NCBI GenBank assembly: GCA_013335845.1
Contig: JAAXUU010000056.1
Location: forward strand, 1 to 7,465
Reading direction: 5' to 3'
Source of the DNA: Actinomycetota bacterium
GTDB lineage: Bacteria > Actinomycetota > Coriobacteriia > Coriobacteriales > RUG844
Length of the DNA stretch: 7,465 nt
The notes beneath the pieces were generated by a model. The model saw only the letters and a program-made list of their open reading frames with translations. It was not told the origin of the DNA and searched no databases. Positions within the stretch are counted from its first letter, which is position 1, and the number at the start of each line of letters is the position of its first letter. Shown here piece after piece: positions 1-5,957 of this stretch. A program made the translations under genes and the position numbers.

Positions 1-662
1 TCGTGGGAAGTATATATGTAACTGCCGGAGCTATCGTGATCGGCGTGCCGATCGGTTTGCTTTGCGCGATATTCCTATCCCAATTCGCCTCATCGAAGGT
101 TGCCCGTTTGATAAAGCCGGGCGTTCAATTGCTGGCAGGTATACCCTCGGTCGTCTATGGTTTCTTCGGTTTGGTTTTGATAGTCCCGTTTGTCAGGGAA
201 GTGTTCGGGGGGCAGGGGCAGAGTATTTTCGCCGCATCGATTATTTTGGGAATCATGATCTTGCCGACCATAATCACAGTTTCCGAATCCTCTTTGAACG
301 CGGTACCGCGAAGCTATTACGAAGGAGCCCTTGCATTGGGCGCGGATCATGAACGTACTGTTTTCAAAATCGTGGTTCCCGCAGCTGTTTCCGGAATAAT
401 GGCGAGTATCATCTTGGGAATCGGGCGTGCGATAGGCGAGACAATGGCCGTTATCATGATCGCGGGTAATCAAGCCCGTATACCCGACTCGATCCTAGAC
501 GGCGTTCGCACCTTGACGGGCAACATCGTCCTTGAGATGGGCTATTCGACCGACTTGCATCGAGAGGCACTCATCGCCACGGCATGCGTGCTTTTCGTCT
601 TCATTCTCATTATCAACATCCTGTTCTCCCTATTGAAAAGGAGGACGATGCGCAATGGTTAA
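1..662 (+). CDS. pstC: PstC, phosphate ABC transporter permease (5' end cut off by window)
   Basis: One of the two membrane subunits of the high-affinity phosphate importer PstSCAB; it forms the channel with PstA. About 219 residues are visible, reading open from the window edge. The GTG at 3 is internal, because PstC usually runs near 290-310 residues and the first membrane segment and N-terminal tail are missing. Visible membrane segments lie at about residues 5-25, 44-64, 76-93, 124-154 and 190-210 of the visible part. The EAA loop that contacts PstB is at about 106-128 (YYEGALALGA, then IVVPAA), and IGRAIGETMA at 140-149 is typical of the family. The stop codon TAA overlaps the pstA start by 8 bp, which indicates translational coupling. 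A pstS binding-protein gene is expected upstream (inference). Confidence 0.95.
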   Translation, partial: VGSIYVTAGAIVIGVPIGLLCAIFLSQFASSKVARLIKPGVQLLAGIPSVVYGFFGLVLIVPFVREVFGGQGQSIFAASIILGIMILPTIITVSESSLNAVPRSYYEGALALGADHERTVFKIVVPAAVSGIMASIILGIGRAIGETMAVIMIAGNQARIPDSILDGVRTLTGNIVLEMGYSTDLHREALIATACVLFVFILIINILFSLLKRRTMRNG

Positions 663-1578
663 GCGAAAGACACTGGCGGCTGTTGCGGTGGGTAGCGGTA
701 AGAACGAGACCGACCTAAGAGAGCCCATCAACAGCAACAAGCATATTTCTACCAAAAAAATCAGTTCGATTATGTTGCGCGTCCTTGTCTATCTCGGCGT
801 TTTCCTTACCGTTGCAGCGATGCTCTTCATCGTAGTTTACATCCTGATCAAAGGCGTTCCTTATATCACACCGAGTCTTTTCGAATTCACGTATACTTCG
901 GATAACGTTTCTTTGATGCCGGCATTGATAAATACGGTTCTTATGACCGCTGTCGCACTGGTGGTTTCGACGATTATCGGGGTCTTCGCAGCGATATTCC
1001 TAGTCGAATATACCGGGCGTGGCAACAAATTTGTAAGCGTTGTCTCTCTGGCTGCGGAGACGCTCTCCGGAATCCCTTCGATCGTCTATGGTCTTTTCGG
1101 AATGCTTTTCTTCGTGCTGTATCTCCATTGGGGCATTTCGCTTCTTTCGGGTGCTCTCACTCTTGCGATCATGACCCTCCCACTTATTATGCGTACTACA
1201 CAGGAAGCTTTGATAGCAGTCCCGGATGCGTACCGCGAGGCTTCGTTCGGTCTTGGCGCGGGGCCCCTGCGTACGGTATTCAAAGTCGTCTTGCCTTCGG
1301 CGATACCGGGTATTCTCGCGGGTATCATCTTGGCTATCGGACGTATTGTGGGGGAGAGCGCTGCGCTCATCTATACTGCGGGCACTATCGCCAAGGTCCC
1401 CGATACGGCGCTAGACTCCACAAGAACCCTTGCGGTTCATATGTATGTACTAGCAAGTGAGGGACTCCATATCAACGAAACGTATGCGACAGCGGTTATA
1501 CTTCTCATACTGGTTGTGCTGATAAACGCCGCTTCATCTGCGGTTGCCAAGAGAATGACAAAAGGAAAATTCAAATGA
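655..1578 (+). CDS. pstA: PstA, phosphate ABC transporter permease
   Basis: Second membrane subunit of the phosphate importer, paired with PstC. It has 307 residues, a normal to slightly long size. A polar N-terminal tail of about 38 residues is followed by hydrophobic segments near 42-64, 92-117, 138-157, 162-180, 212-232 and 280-297. The EAA loop sits at about 193-215 ([11 protein letters not shown] ... VVLPSA), and [11 protein letters not shown] at 228-238 mirrors the PstC motif. The start at 655 is supported by a Shine-Dalgarno site AAGGAGG at 638-644, 10 nt upstream. The ATG at 648 belongs to the end of pstC. It overlaps pstC by 8 bp and pstB by 4 bp (ATGA), so all three are likely made from one mRNA in fixed proportion. 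Confidence 0.97.
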   Translation: MVKRKTLAAVAVGSGKNETDLREPINSNKHISTKKISSIMLRVLVYLGVFLTVAAMLFIVVYILIKGVPYITPSLFEFTYTSDNVSLMPALINTVLMTAVALVVSTIIGVFAAIFLVEYTGRGNKFVSVVSLAAETLSGIPSIVYGLFGMLFFVLYLHWGISLLSGALTLAIMTLPLIMRTTQEALIAVPDAYREASFGLGAGPLRTVFKVVLPSAIPGILAGIILAIGRIVGESAALIYTAGTIAKVPDTALDSTRTLAVHMYVLASEGLHINETYATAVILLILVVLINAASSAVAKRMTKGKFK

Positions 1579-2327
1579 ATGTAAAGCTTTCAGTATCCGA
1601 TCTTGATTTATACTACGGTGATTTCCAGGCTTTGAAATCCGTCGATCTCGATATGTTCGAAAAGGAGATCACCGCATTCATCGGTCCTTCCGGTTGCGGT
1701 AAATCGACGCTCATCAAAACTCTCAACCGAATGAACGACCTTGTCGAGGGTTGCAGGATCATGGGCAAGGTAACGCTTGACGGTGAGGATATCTATAAAG
1801 ATATAGAAGTCAGCACATTGCGCAAAAGAGTCGGTATGGTCTTCCAAAAACCCAATCCGTTCCCTATGAGCGTGTTCGACAATGTTGCTTTCGGCCCGCG
1901 TACGCATGGAGTGAAATCAAAAGCCGAGCTCGAAGAGATCGTCGAAAGATCTTTGCGGGATGCCGCTATCTTCGACGAGCTCAAGGATCGTATGAAGAAA
2001 AGTGCCATGGGATTGTCAGGAGGGCAGCAACAGCGCTTGTGTATCGCACGAGCTTTGGCTGTAGAGCCGGAGGTTCTGCTGCTGGATGAACCCACGAGTG
2101 CCCTCGATCCCATCTCCACTTCAAAGATCGAAGAGCTTTTGGCGTCTCTCAAGAAGGATTACACCATCGTCATAGTCACGCATAACATGCAGCAGGCACT
2201 TCGCATTTCCGACAAGACCGCTTTCTTCTTGCTGGGTGAGGTTATCGAACACGGTGACACCGAGACGATCTTCTCGCTCCCGAAGGATAAACGTACTGAA
2301 GACTATATAACAGGAAGGTTTGGTTAA
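1575..2327 (+). CDS. pstB: PstB, phosphate ABC transporter ATP-binding protein
   Basis: Cytoplasmic ATPase that powers phosphate uptake through PstC/PstA (ATP + H2O -> ADP + Pi coupled to import). It has 250 residues, the usual family length. All catalytic motifs are intact: Walker [10 protein letters not shown] at 37-45, Q-loop in FQKPNPFP at 90-97 (this Pro-rich form is typical of PstB), ABC signature LSGGQQQR at 147-154, Walker B VLLLDEP at 167-173, D-loop SALD at 175-178 and H-loop His203. [10 protein letters not shown] just after Walker A is also PstB-like. The start ATG overlaps the pstA stop (ATGA); an AAAGG at 1561-1565 is the likely ribosome site. The stop lies 2 bp before phoU. Confidence 0.98.
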   Translation: MNVKLSVSDLDLYYGDFQALKSVDLDMFEKEITAFIGPSGCGKSTLIKTLNRMNDLVEGCRIMGKVTLDGEDIYKDIEVSTLRKRVGMVFQKPNPFPMSVFDNVAFGPRTHGVKSKAELEEIVERSLRDAAIFDELKDRMKKSAMGLSGGQQQRLCIARALAVEPEVLLLDEPTSALDPISTSKIEELLASLKKDYTIVIVTHNMQQALRISDKTAFFLLGEVIEHGDTETIFSLPKDKRTEDYITGRFG

Positions 2328-2329
2328 CG

Positions 2330-2998
2330 ATGACAGCACGATTGGCCTTTGACGAACAGCTCAAATTGCTCAACTCCGAACTCACGAATATGGCTGCTAT
2401 GGTTGAGCGTGCCATAGAGGGTGCGGCAGTGGTCGTACAGGAAGGTGATGCGGAAGGCGCTCAGAAAATCATCGACAGCGACGGTCTTATCAACACCCAA
2501 GAGCGTGATATCGAACGACTGTGTCTCAAACTCCTGTTACAGCAACAACCGGTCGCATCCGACCTGCGCAATATCTCTGCGGCATTGAAGATGATAACCG
2601 ACCTTGAACGTATCGGTGATCAGGCCGCTGATATATGCGAAATCGTCATGAACCTTCCTAAGGCGAAAAGGCTTTTGAATATCGAGCACCTACCGAAGAT
2701 GGCGAAGACGACCTCAAGTATGGTGCATTGTGCGATTGCTGCTTTCGTAGAATCGGACATCGAGAAAGTCAATGCTGTCTTGAGCATGGATGACGAAGTA
2801 GATGCCCTTTTCGATGCTGCACGCGACGAGATCGTAGCCGATATCCGACAAGGAGGTCCCAACGAAAGCGAGGCGATGGATTTCCTGATGATTGCGAAGT
2901 ACTTCGAGCGTATAGGCGATCATGCCGAGAACATCGCAGAATGGGCTGAGTATTCCATCAATGGCATACATAAGGGACACCAGCTCTATCAGGGCTGA
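2330..2998 (+). CDS. phoU: PhoU, phosphate uptake/signalling regulator
   Basis: Peripheral cytoplasmic protein that links Pst transporter activity to a phosphate-sensing histidine kinase and restrains phosphate uptake (established for the family). It has 222 residues, a normal size. The family's two repeated three-helix halves are visible: each carries the metal-binding signature ERIGD, at 93-97 (ERIGDQAADI) and 193-197 (ERIGDHAENI), about 100 residues apart. Highly helical, with no membrane segment or signal peptide. It begins 2 bp after pstB with AGGAAGG at 2312-2318 as ribosome site, so it is the last gene of the pst operon here. No two-component genes are in view; the partner kinase must be encoded elsewhere. 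No convincing terminator follows. Confidence 0.97.
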   Translation: MTARLAFDEQLKLLNSELTNMAAMVERAIEGAAVVVQEGDAEGAQKIIDSDGLINTQERDIERLCLKLLLQQQPVASDLRNISAALKMITDLERIGDQAADICEIVMNLPKAKRLLNIEHLPKMAKTTSSMVHCAIAAFVESDIEKVNAVLSMDDEVDALFDAARDEIVADIRQGGPNESEAMDFLMIAKYFERIGDHAENIAEWAEYSINGIHKGHQLYQG

Positions 2999-3015
2999 AA
3001 ACCATCAGGACTGAA
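2988..3015 (+). repeat. Short imperfect direct repeat at the end of phoU
   Basis: ATCAGGGCTGAA (2988-2999, covering the phoU stop) is repeated as ATCAGGACTGAA (3004-3015) with one mismatch and a 16-bp period. It looks like a small local duplication. It forms no hairpin and no terminator. Function unknown and possibly none. Confidence 0.4.
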
Positions 3016-3078
3016 CACAACACCAAGTAACGAATAGGTTATAGATGCCGAATGTGCTAGCTACTTCCTGTTTGCCGG

Positions 3079-3087
3079 TGCTATAAA
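3079..3087 (+). promoter_or_regulatory. Extended -10 promoter candidate for hsp20
   Basis: TG at 3079-3080, one base, then TATAAA at 3082-3087 gives the TGnTATAAT-type extended -10 element with one mismatch. No good -35 hexamer is seen at 16-18 bp upstream, which extended -10 promoters tolerate. Transcription would begin near 3094, giving a leader of about 67 nt before the hsp20 start at 3162 and placing the inverted repeat 3099-3128 at the very start of the mRNA. Confidence 0.5.
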
Positions 3088-3098
3088 CGAGGCGCATG

Positions 3099-3128
3099 GA
3101 GGGTGTCTTGGAAAAGATGACAACCCTC
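3099..3128 (+). promoter_or_regulatory. Inverted repeat in the hsp20 leader (operator or 5' hairpin)
   Basis: GAGGGTGTC (3099-3107) pairs with GACAACCCTC (3119-3128): nine pairs with one bulged A and an 11-nt spacer. It lies just downstream of the predicted start point. The position resembles that of CIRCE operators, but the sequence is neither CIRCE (TTAGCACTC arms) nor the HAIR/HspR box. Only three T follow the stem, so it is not a good terminator. It may be a heat-shock repressor site or a 5' stem-loop; the choice is not decided by sequence alone. Confidence 0.45.
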
Positions 3129-3147
3129 TTTAACAACAGGTTTTGGG

Positions 3148-3153
3148 AAGGAG
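3148..3153 (+). promoter_or_regulatory. Ribosome binding site that sets the hsp20 start
   Basis: AAGGAG ends 8 nt before ATG 3162. The in-frame ATG at 3096 has no such site and would fall at or next to the predicted transcription start, so 3162 is preferred. Confidence 0.8.
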
Positions 3154-3161
3154 TGGTCACT

Positions 3162-3590
3162 ATGACGTTTTTAGTTCCTAGACGCGTTGGTATGTTCGAA
3201 GATACTCCCGGTGAGCTATTCAATATGTTGGAAGATTTTTTCGCCGGCATCCCCAAAGCAGAAGAAGGTGATATATTCAAAGCTGACGTAGAGGAAGCTG
3301 AGAAGGAGTATGTCATCAAAGCCGACCTCCCCGGTGTGAAGAAAGAGGAGATCGATATCGAGATCGACGAAGGCAAACTCGTCATCAACGTCAAGCATGA
3401 GGAAGAGGAAACCGAGGAGAAGAAGAACTACATCCATCGCGAGCGTCGTCTTCGCTCTATGTCTCGCGGTGTATACCTCGATAAGGCGGCCGCCGAAGGA
3501 GTCACGGCAAAGCTGGAGGAAGGCGTCCTCACCGTTGTGGTTCCAAAGAAAGAAGAGGCACCGCCCACTCAGAAGATCGCAATCGAATAG
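3162..3590 (+). CDS. Hsp20/alpha-crystallin family small heat-shock protein
   Basis: ATP-independent holdase that binds unfolding proteins and forms large oligomers in the cytoplasm. It has 142 residues, the usual size. A short N-terminal arm (about 1-37, with MLEDFFAGIP) is followed by the alpha-crystallin domain at about 38-129: YVIKADLPGVKKEEIDIEID is the early strand region, and the GVLTVVVPKK signature is at 121-130. The C-terminal I-x-I oligomer motif is present as IAI (139-141). Very acidic stretch EEEETEE at 80-86. An alternative start at 3096 would add 22 residues and lacks a ribosome site. It is a single-gene unit with its own promoter candidate and terminator; read-through from the pst operon remains possible. 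Confidence 0.95.
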   Translation: MTFLVPRRVGMFEDTPGELFNMLEDFFAGIPKAEEGDIFKADVEEAEKEYVIKADLPGVKKEEIDIEIDEGKLVINVKHEEEETEEKKNYIHRERRLRSMSRGVYLDKAAAEGVTAKLEEGVLTVVVPKKEEAPPTQKIAIE

Positions 3591-3626
3591 CAACGGATGC
3601 CACTCGATCCAAGCCATAAACGCTTA

Positions 3627-3659
3627 CGAAGCACCCGGAATAGCGGGGCTTCGTTTGTT
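3627..3659 (+). terminator. Intrinsic terminator of hsp20
   Basis: Stem CGAAGC (3627-3632) / GCTTCG (3648-3653) continues, after one bulged A, with CCC (3634-3636) / GGG (3645-3647) around an 8-nt loop, and is followed by TTTGTT. It lies 36 bp after the hsp20 stop. Confidence 0.8.
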
Positions 3660-3720
3660 CCGGCCGATGTTTGCCCGGTAACTGTGGTGTCAATCGCTGC
3701 ATCCCCGGTAAAAAGCAAGA

Positions 3721-3744
3721 AACCACCCAGTTGGGTGGTTTTCT
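3721..3744. terminator. Strong terminator, probably bidirectional, between hsp20 and the ACT gene
   Basis: Perfect 9-bp stem AACCACCCA (3721-3729) / TGGGTGGTT (3732-3740), extended by an A-T pair, with a tiny loop and then TTTTCT on the plus strand. On the minus strand the stem is followed by TCTTGCTTTTT, a broken U-tract. It sits 40 bp downstream of the minus-strand ACT gene stop and behind the hsp20 terminator, so it can insulate both convergent genes. Confidence 0.8.
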
Positions 3745-3783
3745 CTGAAGCGACTATCTACATGTGACGTACTAAGCGGCGCG

Positions 3784-4059
3784 CTAAACCTCGTACATGA
3801 AGCGGAATACATCCTCGCGCTGAAGCGTGATCTGCATCCCGAGCGTCTCCGCATCCTCCGTGAGGCGTGCTTGCAGGTCTTCGAACGAGCACAAGTCTTC
3901 ATTGACGGTCACCAACATAGTCATTGAGAAGAGATCGCCGAGAAGAGTCTGGCGGATATCATCGATATTGGCGCCGGCGTCAGCGAGAGTGGTCGCAATG
4001 CGGGCGACGATACCGCTGCGGTCTTGTCCTAGAACAGATAGGACGGTGCGTGTTCCCAT
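3784..4059 (-). CDS. UPF0237-family ACT domain protein
   Basis: Stand-alone ACT domain of 91 residues, matching the usual 88-91 of the UPF0237 family. ACT domains bind small ligands, commonly amino acids; the ligand and role of this family are not firmly known. Visible hallmarks: VLSVLGQDRSGIVARIATTL at 7-26 (first strand, ligand loop GxDRxGIVA and helix), NIDDIRQT at 31-38, the strand SMTMLVTV at 45-52, and the conserved C-terminal end REDVFRFM at 81-88. ATG 4059 is chosen because AAGGAG lies 5 nt upstream (4065-4070); the frame stays open further upstream but no better start is seen. It is often followed by a DUF711 gene in other Gram-positive bacteria; here a terminator follows, so it stands alone. 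It diverges from the DUF951 gene. Confidence 0.9.
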   Translation of the reverse strand: MGTRTVLSVLGQDRSGIVARIATTLADAGANIDDIRQTLLGDLFSMTMLVTVNEDLCSFEDLQARLTEDAETLGMQITLQREDVFRFMYEV

Positions 4060-4169
4060 GCTATCTCCTTTGTGTGCAAATAACGTATACTTGAATCCGT
4101 ACATTCTAGCTGTTTTTTCGCGTATTTGCGCGGCAAGTTCGATAGATTCGATAAGCGATGGAGGCATCG
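4060..4169. promoter_or_regulatory. Divergent promoter region between the ACT and DUF951 genes
   Basis: This 110-bp gap must hold the starts of two divergent transcripts. On the minus strand TAGAAT (4103-4108) is a possible -10 box for the ACT gene, without a matching -35. An inverted repeat GCAAATAACG (4076-4085) / CGTATTTGC (4121-4129) flanks it, with centres about 44 bp apart. TTCGATA occurs twice with 9-bp period (4138-4144, 4147-4153) just before the DUF951 start. No clear plus-strand promoter was found. Confidence 0.4.
4160..4164 (+). promoter_or_regulatory. Ribosome binding site favouring GTG 4170 for the DUF951 gene
   Basis: GGAGG ends 5 nt before GTG 4170 and overlaps the alternative ATG 4158, which has only weak purine-rich sequence upstream. 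Confidence 0.6.
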
Positions 4170-4367
4170 GTGGTTAAACCCATTGTACCCGTGAAGGCAG
4201 GTGACGTGGTGCGCCTGAAAAAGGCACACCCGTGCGGAGTCAATGAATGGGAGATCACCCGCATAGGAGCCGATATCGGTTTGCGTTGTTGCGGGTGTGA
4301 CCGAAGGGTCATGCTGGTACGTTCGGAATTCGACCGTCGATACAAGGAGCACATCTCGCACGTCTAG
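4170..4367 (+). CDS. DUF951 family small protein
   Basis: Small basic protein of 65 residues; the family (about 60-70 residues, mostly in Gram-positive bacteria) has no established function. The hallmark GDVVRLKKAHPCGVNEWEIT is at 11-30, followed by RIGADIGLRC and CGCDRRVML. The cysteines at 22, 40, 41 and 43 suggest a small SH3-like or zinc-ribbon fold (inference). Start choice: GTG 4170 has GGAGG (4160-4164) 5 nt upstream, while the in-frame ATG at 4158 overlaps that site and has no ribosome site of its own; the ATG would add four residues (MEAS). It diverges from the ACT gene and converges on the LytM-like gene, whose stop is only 30 bp away with no hairpin terminator between. Confidence 0.88.
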   Translation: MVKPIVPVKAGDVVRLKKAHPCGVNEWEITRIGADIGLRCCGCDRRVMLVRSEFDRRYKEHISHV

Positions 4368-4397
4368 CTCCCGAGTTCGTCATGCGGTGCGGCTCTC

Positions 4398-5444
4398 CTA
4401 CTCGACTGTGATAGCTCCGTCGAGTCCTGTGTAATCCTCATAGTAGGCATAGTTTACCTGCACATGTGCATGGTTTCCCATATCGCCATCCGCGGTGAAG
4501 TTCTCGAGCTGGATTCCGTCGATAAAATCGCTCAGATTGCGCACTTTCGACATGACGGTCACTCCACCGATAACCTCATCTCCTGCTACGACCTGGATGT
4601 CAGTGGTGTGCAAGATGACCACATCGAGCTCGGGATGGTCAGTCGGCTGGATGTGTATCTCGTAATCCTCGCACTCTCCGTAGAGCATGTATCGCTTCAC
4701 GAGGACGACCGTTCCAGAGACCGGCGCATAGACCGTCGCGCCGATCGATCCTCCGCAATCGATAGCTGTATCTATTTCCGTGTAGGCGTCGCTGCGCCAG
4801 ACATGCAGAGCCGAGCCATTGAGATAGACATTACCGGTGGGTTGCTCTGACGGGCGATTTGAGCCGTGATTGTTTATACACGTCTCGGCGTCTATCTCTG
4901 GAAGTTCTGTTTGCAACACGAGTCCCCATTCGAATGACGCTTGGTGGAAGCAGAGTTCCGTTAGTTCATCCGTGTTGATAGGGCAGTGGATGAGCACATC
5001 TTCGTATTCTGCAATCAAAGGGGTGGGGGTGAGTTCCTTGACCACGGGTACGTTAGCTGCGGCTGAGTCGTTCGCAGTGAGGCTATCCAGTTCGATGGCG
5101 GCACTTGTCACGGCGGCACCGCGGATCTGAATAACCGTGAAGGCAATGAGTATGATAAGGATGATAGCTCCGGCAATAAGTAGCGGCCAGACGTTTCGTT
5201 TGGGTTGTGGTACGTAACGCTCTCTTCGTGGATTGCGTTCATCTCGGGAGTAGCGCTCGTCCCGGATGTAACGATCGTTTTGCGCGTATCGTTCATTGCG
5301 TGTGTAAAAGGAGCTGCGTTGGGAATATTTCCTGCGTGAGGGTTCCGGAGGCGCGAGGTCGAAGTCGTCCATTCGCACATATTCTTTAGGGGAGACGTAG
5401 CGGTCCCTATCGGGACGGGGTCTGAAGCGCTCTGTATCAGACAC
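4398..5444 (-). CDS. Membrane-anchored protein with degenerate LytM/M23-like domain and Arg/Tyr hexapeptide repeats
   Basis: Protein of 348 residues with one membrane segment at about 86-107 (WPLLIAGAIILIILIAF). The first 84 residues are cytoplasmic, very rich in Arg, Asp, Glu and Tyr, and contain five six-residue repeats at 47-76. The outer part carries five Cys (154, 165, 189, 230, 258) and, at about 210-335, a LytM/M23-like fold: VYAPVSGTVV at 238-247, GDEVIGG at 288-294 and the HxH motif HAH at 325-327. In active enzymes the first motif is HxxxD; here the equivalent is D225-T-A-I-D229, so one metal ligand is changed. It is therefore probably a non-enzymatic or altered cell-wall factor, like EnvC or NlpD which activate amidases (inference). 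GTG start with GGGAG 9 nt upstream; it overlaps the upstream small gene by 8 bp. Confidence 0.75.
   Translation of the reverse strand: MSDTERFRPRPDRDRYVSPKEYVRMDDFDLAPPEPSRRKYSQRSSFYTRNERYAQNDRYIRDERYSRDERNPRRERYVPQPKRNVWPLLIAGAIILIILIAFTVIQIRGAAVTSAAIELDSLTANDSAAANVPVVKELTPTPLIAEYEDVLIHCPINTDELTELCFHQASFEWGLVLQTELPEIDAETCINNHGSNRPSEQPTGNVYLNGSALHVWRSDAYTEIDTAIDCGGSIGATVYAPVSGTVVLVKRYMLYGECEDYEIHIQPTDHPELDVVILHTTDIQVVAGDEVIGGVTVMSKVRNLSDFIDGIQLENFTADGDMGNHAHVQVNYAYYEDYTGLDGAITVE
5217..5306 (-). repeat. Five-copy 18-bp coding repeat (hexapeptide YxRDER)
   Basis: Five consecutive hexapeptides, YTRNER, YAQNDR, YIRDER, YSRDER and NPRRER, occupy residues 47-76 of the LytM-like protein. Four of the five, and the residue after the last, begin with TAC for Tyr at an exact 18-nt period. 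The other codons vary between copies (for example Arg as CGC, CGA, CGT and CGG), so the repeat is conserved in protein more than in DNA, which argues for selection rather than fresh slippage. Confidence 0.85.
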
Positions 5445-5700
5445 GAACCGAATCTCCCACTGAGTTTTCGACAGCTGCTATAGAAACAGCAATCGAGGCT
5501 TGATATGAGGCGGTTCGGTTTTCGTTTTCATTCACACGCATGGTCATTCCTAGATGTAAGCATACTAAAATCGAGATGATCAGTATGGCGAGAAACATAA
5601 TCTTAAGGTTTTTGCGGCGACGAACTCGCAACTCCTGTCCGCGGAAGATGGAGTGATGATTCCTGCTGCCACCATAAACACATTGCAGTTGAGCTTTCAA
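5437..5700 (-). CDS. Unknown small single-pass membrane protein
   Basis: I do not recognise this 87-residue protein. A basic N-terminal half (LRVRRRKNLK at 24-33) leads into one membrane segment at about 33-51, rich in Ile and Leu, then a short polar tail of about 35 residues (RVNENENRTASYQ). The positive charges before the segment predict an inside N-terminus and outside C-terminus. Start TTG 5700 has AAGGA 6 nt upstream (5707-5711); an ATG at residue 35 would lie inside the membrane segment. Its TGA overlaps the GTG of the LytM-like gene by 8 bp, so the two are co-translated and probably act together at the envelope. Size and topology recall FtsL/DivIC-type division proteins, but there is no coiled coil to support that. 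Confidence 0.65.
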   Translation of the reverse strand: MKAQLQCVYGGSRNHHSIFRGQELRVRRRKNLKIMFLAILIISILVCLHLGMTMRVNENENRTASYQASIAVSIAAVENSVGDSVRV

Positions 5701-5898
5701 AGGATGTCCTTCGCAATGCGTGCACTATTAGCGATGAAATATACACCATTTAGTGGTTGAATGTGTGTTGAAACGCTGTATTTTGTGCCTAACTCTGAAA
5801 AATGGCGGTAAAATTTATGCATACTCCTCTACGGATCATACGTGGTATGTGCAGTCACCGAGAAATGTGAATTTTCGCGAAATCGTCATCATTTTCAC
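5701..5898. other. AT-rich intergenic region with candidate regulatory palindromes
   Basis: No gene is supported here. For the minus-strand envelope pair, TATATT (5738-5743) is a possible -10 box about 37 nt before the TTG start, with no good -35. Two symmetrical sites are seen: CATAC-GTG-GTATG (5837-5849) and the exact 10-bp palindrome TTTCGCGAAA (5873-5882). A short open frame from ATG 5802 lacks a ribosome site. The low GC compared with the neighbours fits a promoter region. Confidence 0.4.
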
Positions 5899-5927
5899 TG
5901 GAAATAGGGAGTGCGAACAGTTATAGT
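5899..5927 (+). promoter_or_regulatory. Promoter of the initiator tRNA gene
   Basis: TGGAAA (5899-5904, 4 of 6 to the -35 consensus), a 17-bp spacer and TATAGT (5922-5927, 5 of 6 to the -10 consensus). Transcription would start near 5934, about 24 nt before the mature tRNA. Confidence 0.6.
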
Positions 5928-5957
5928 ATTCTTCTTGTCGTTATTTCGGCAACATAG

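Noticed and set aside
3100..3153. RNA thermometer hiding the hsp20 ribosome site
   Set aside because: The leader hairpin is closed 20 nt before the AAGGAG, and I found no good pairing partner (CTCCTT-like) for that site in the leader.
3096..3161. Upstream in-frame ATG that would give a 164-residue Hsp20
   Set aside because: No ribosome site, it lies at or next to the predicted transcription start, and ATG 3162 has a perfect-looking AAGGAG at 8 nt and gives the usual family length.
3674..3711. Direct repeat CCCGGTAA at 3674-3681 and 3704-3711
   Set aside because: Only 8 bp, without symmetry or a third copy; easily due to chance.
4060..4167. N-terminal extension of the ACT protein to 127 residues
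   Set aside because: UPF0237 proteins are about 90 residues, and the ATG at 4059 has AAGGAG 5 nt upstream; the extension also covers the promoter region shared with the DUF951 gene.
4464..4850. Plus-strand open frame of 128 codons inside the LytM-like gene
   Set aside because: It is the shadow of a coding strand with membrane, repeat and family signals; no ribosome site or recognisable domain.
5802..5870. Short open frame of 22 codons before the tRNA
   Set aside because: No ribosome site, no recognisable peptide features and it covers a palindrome; better read as regulatory DNA.
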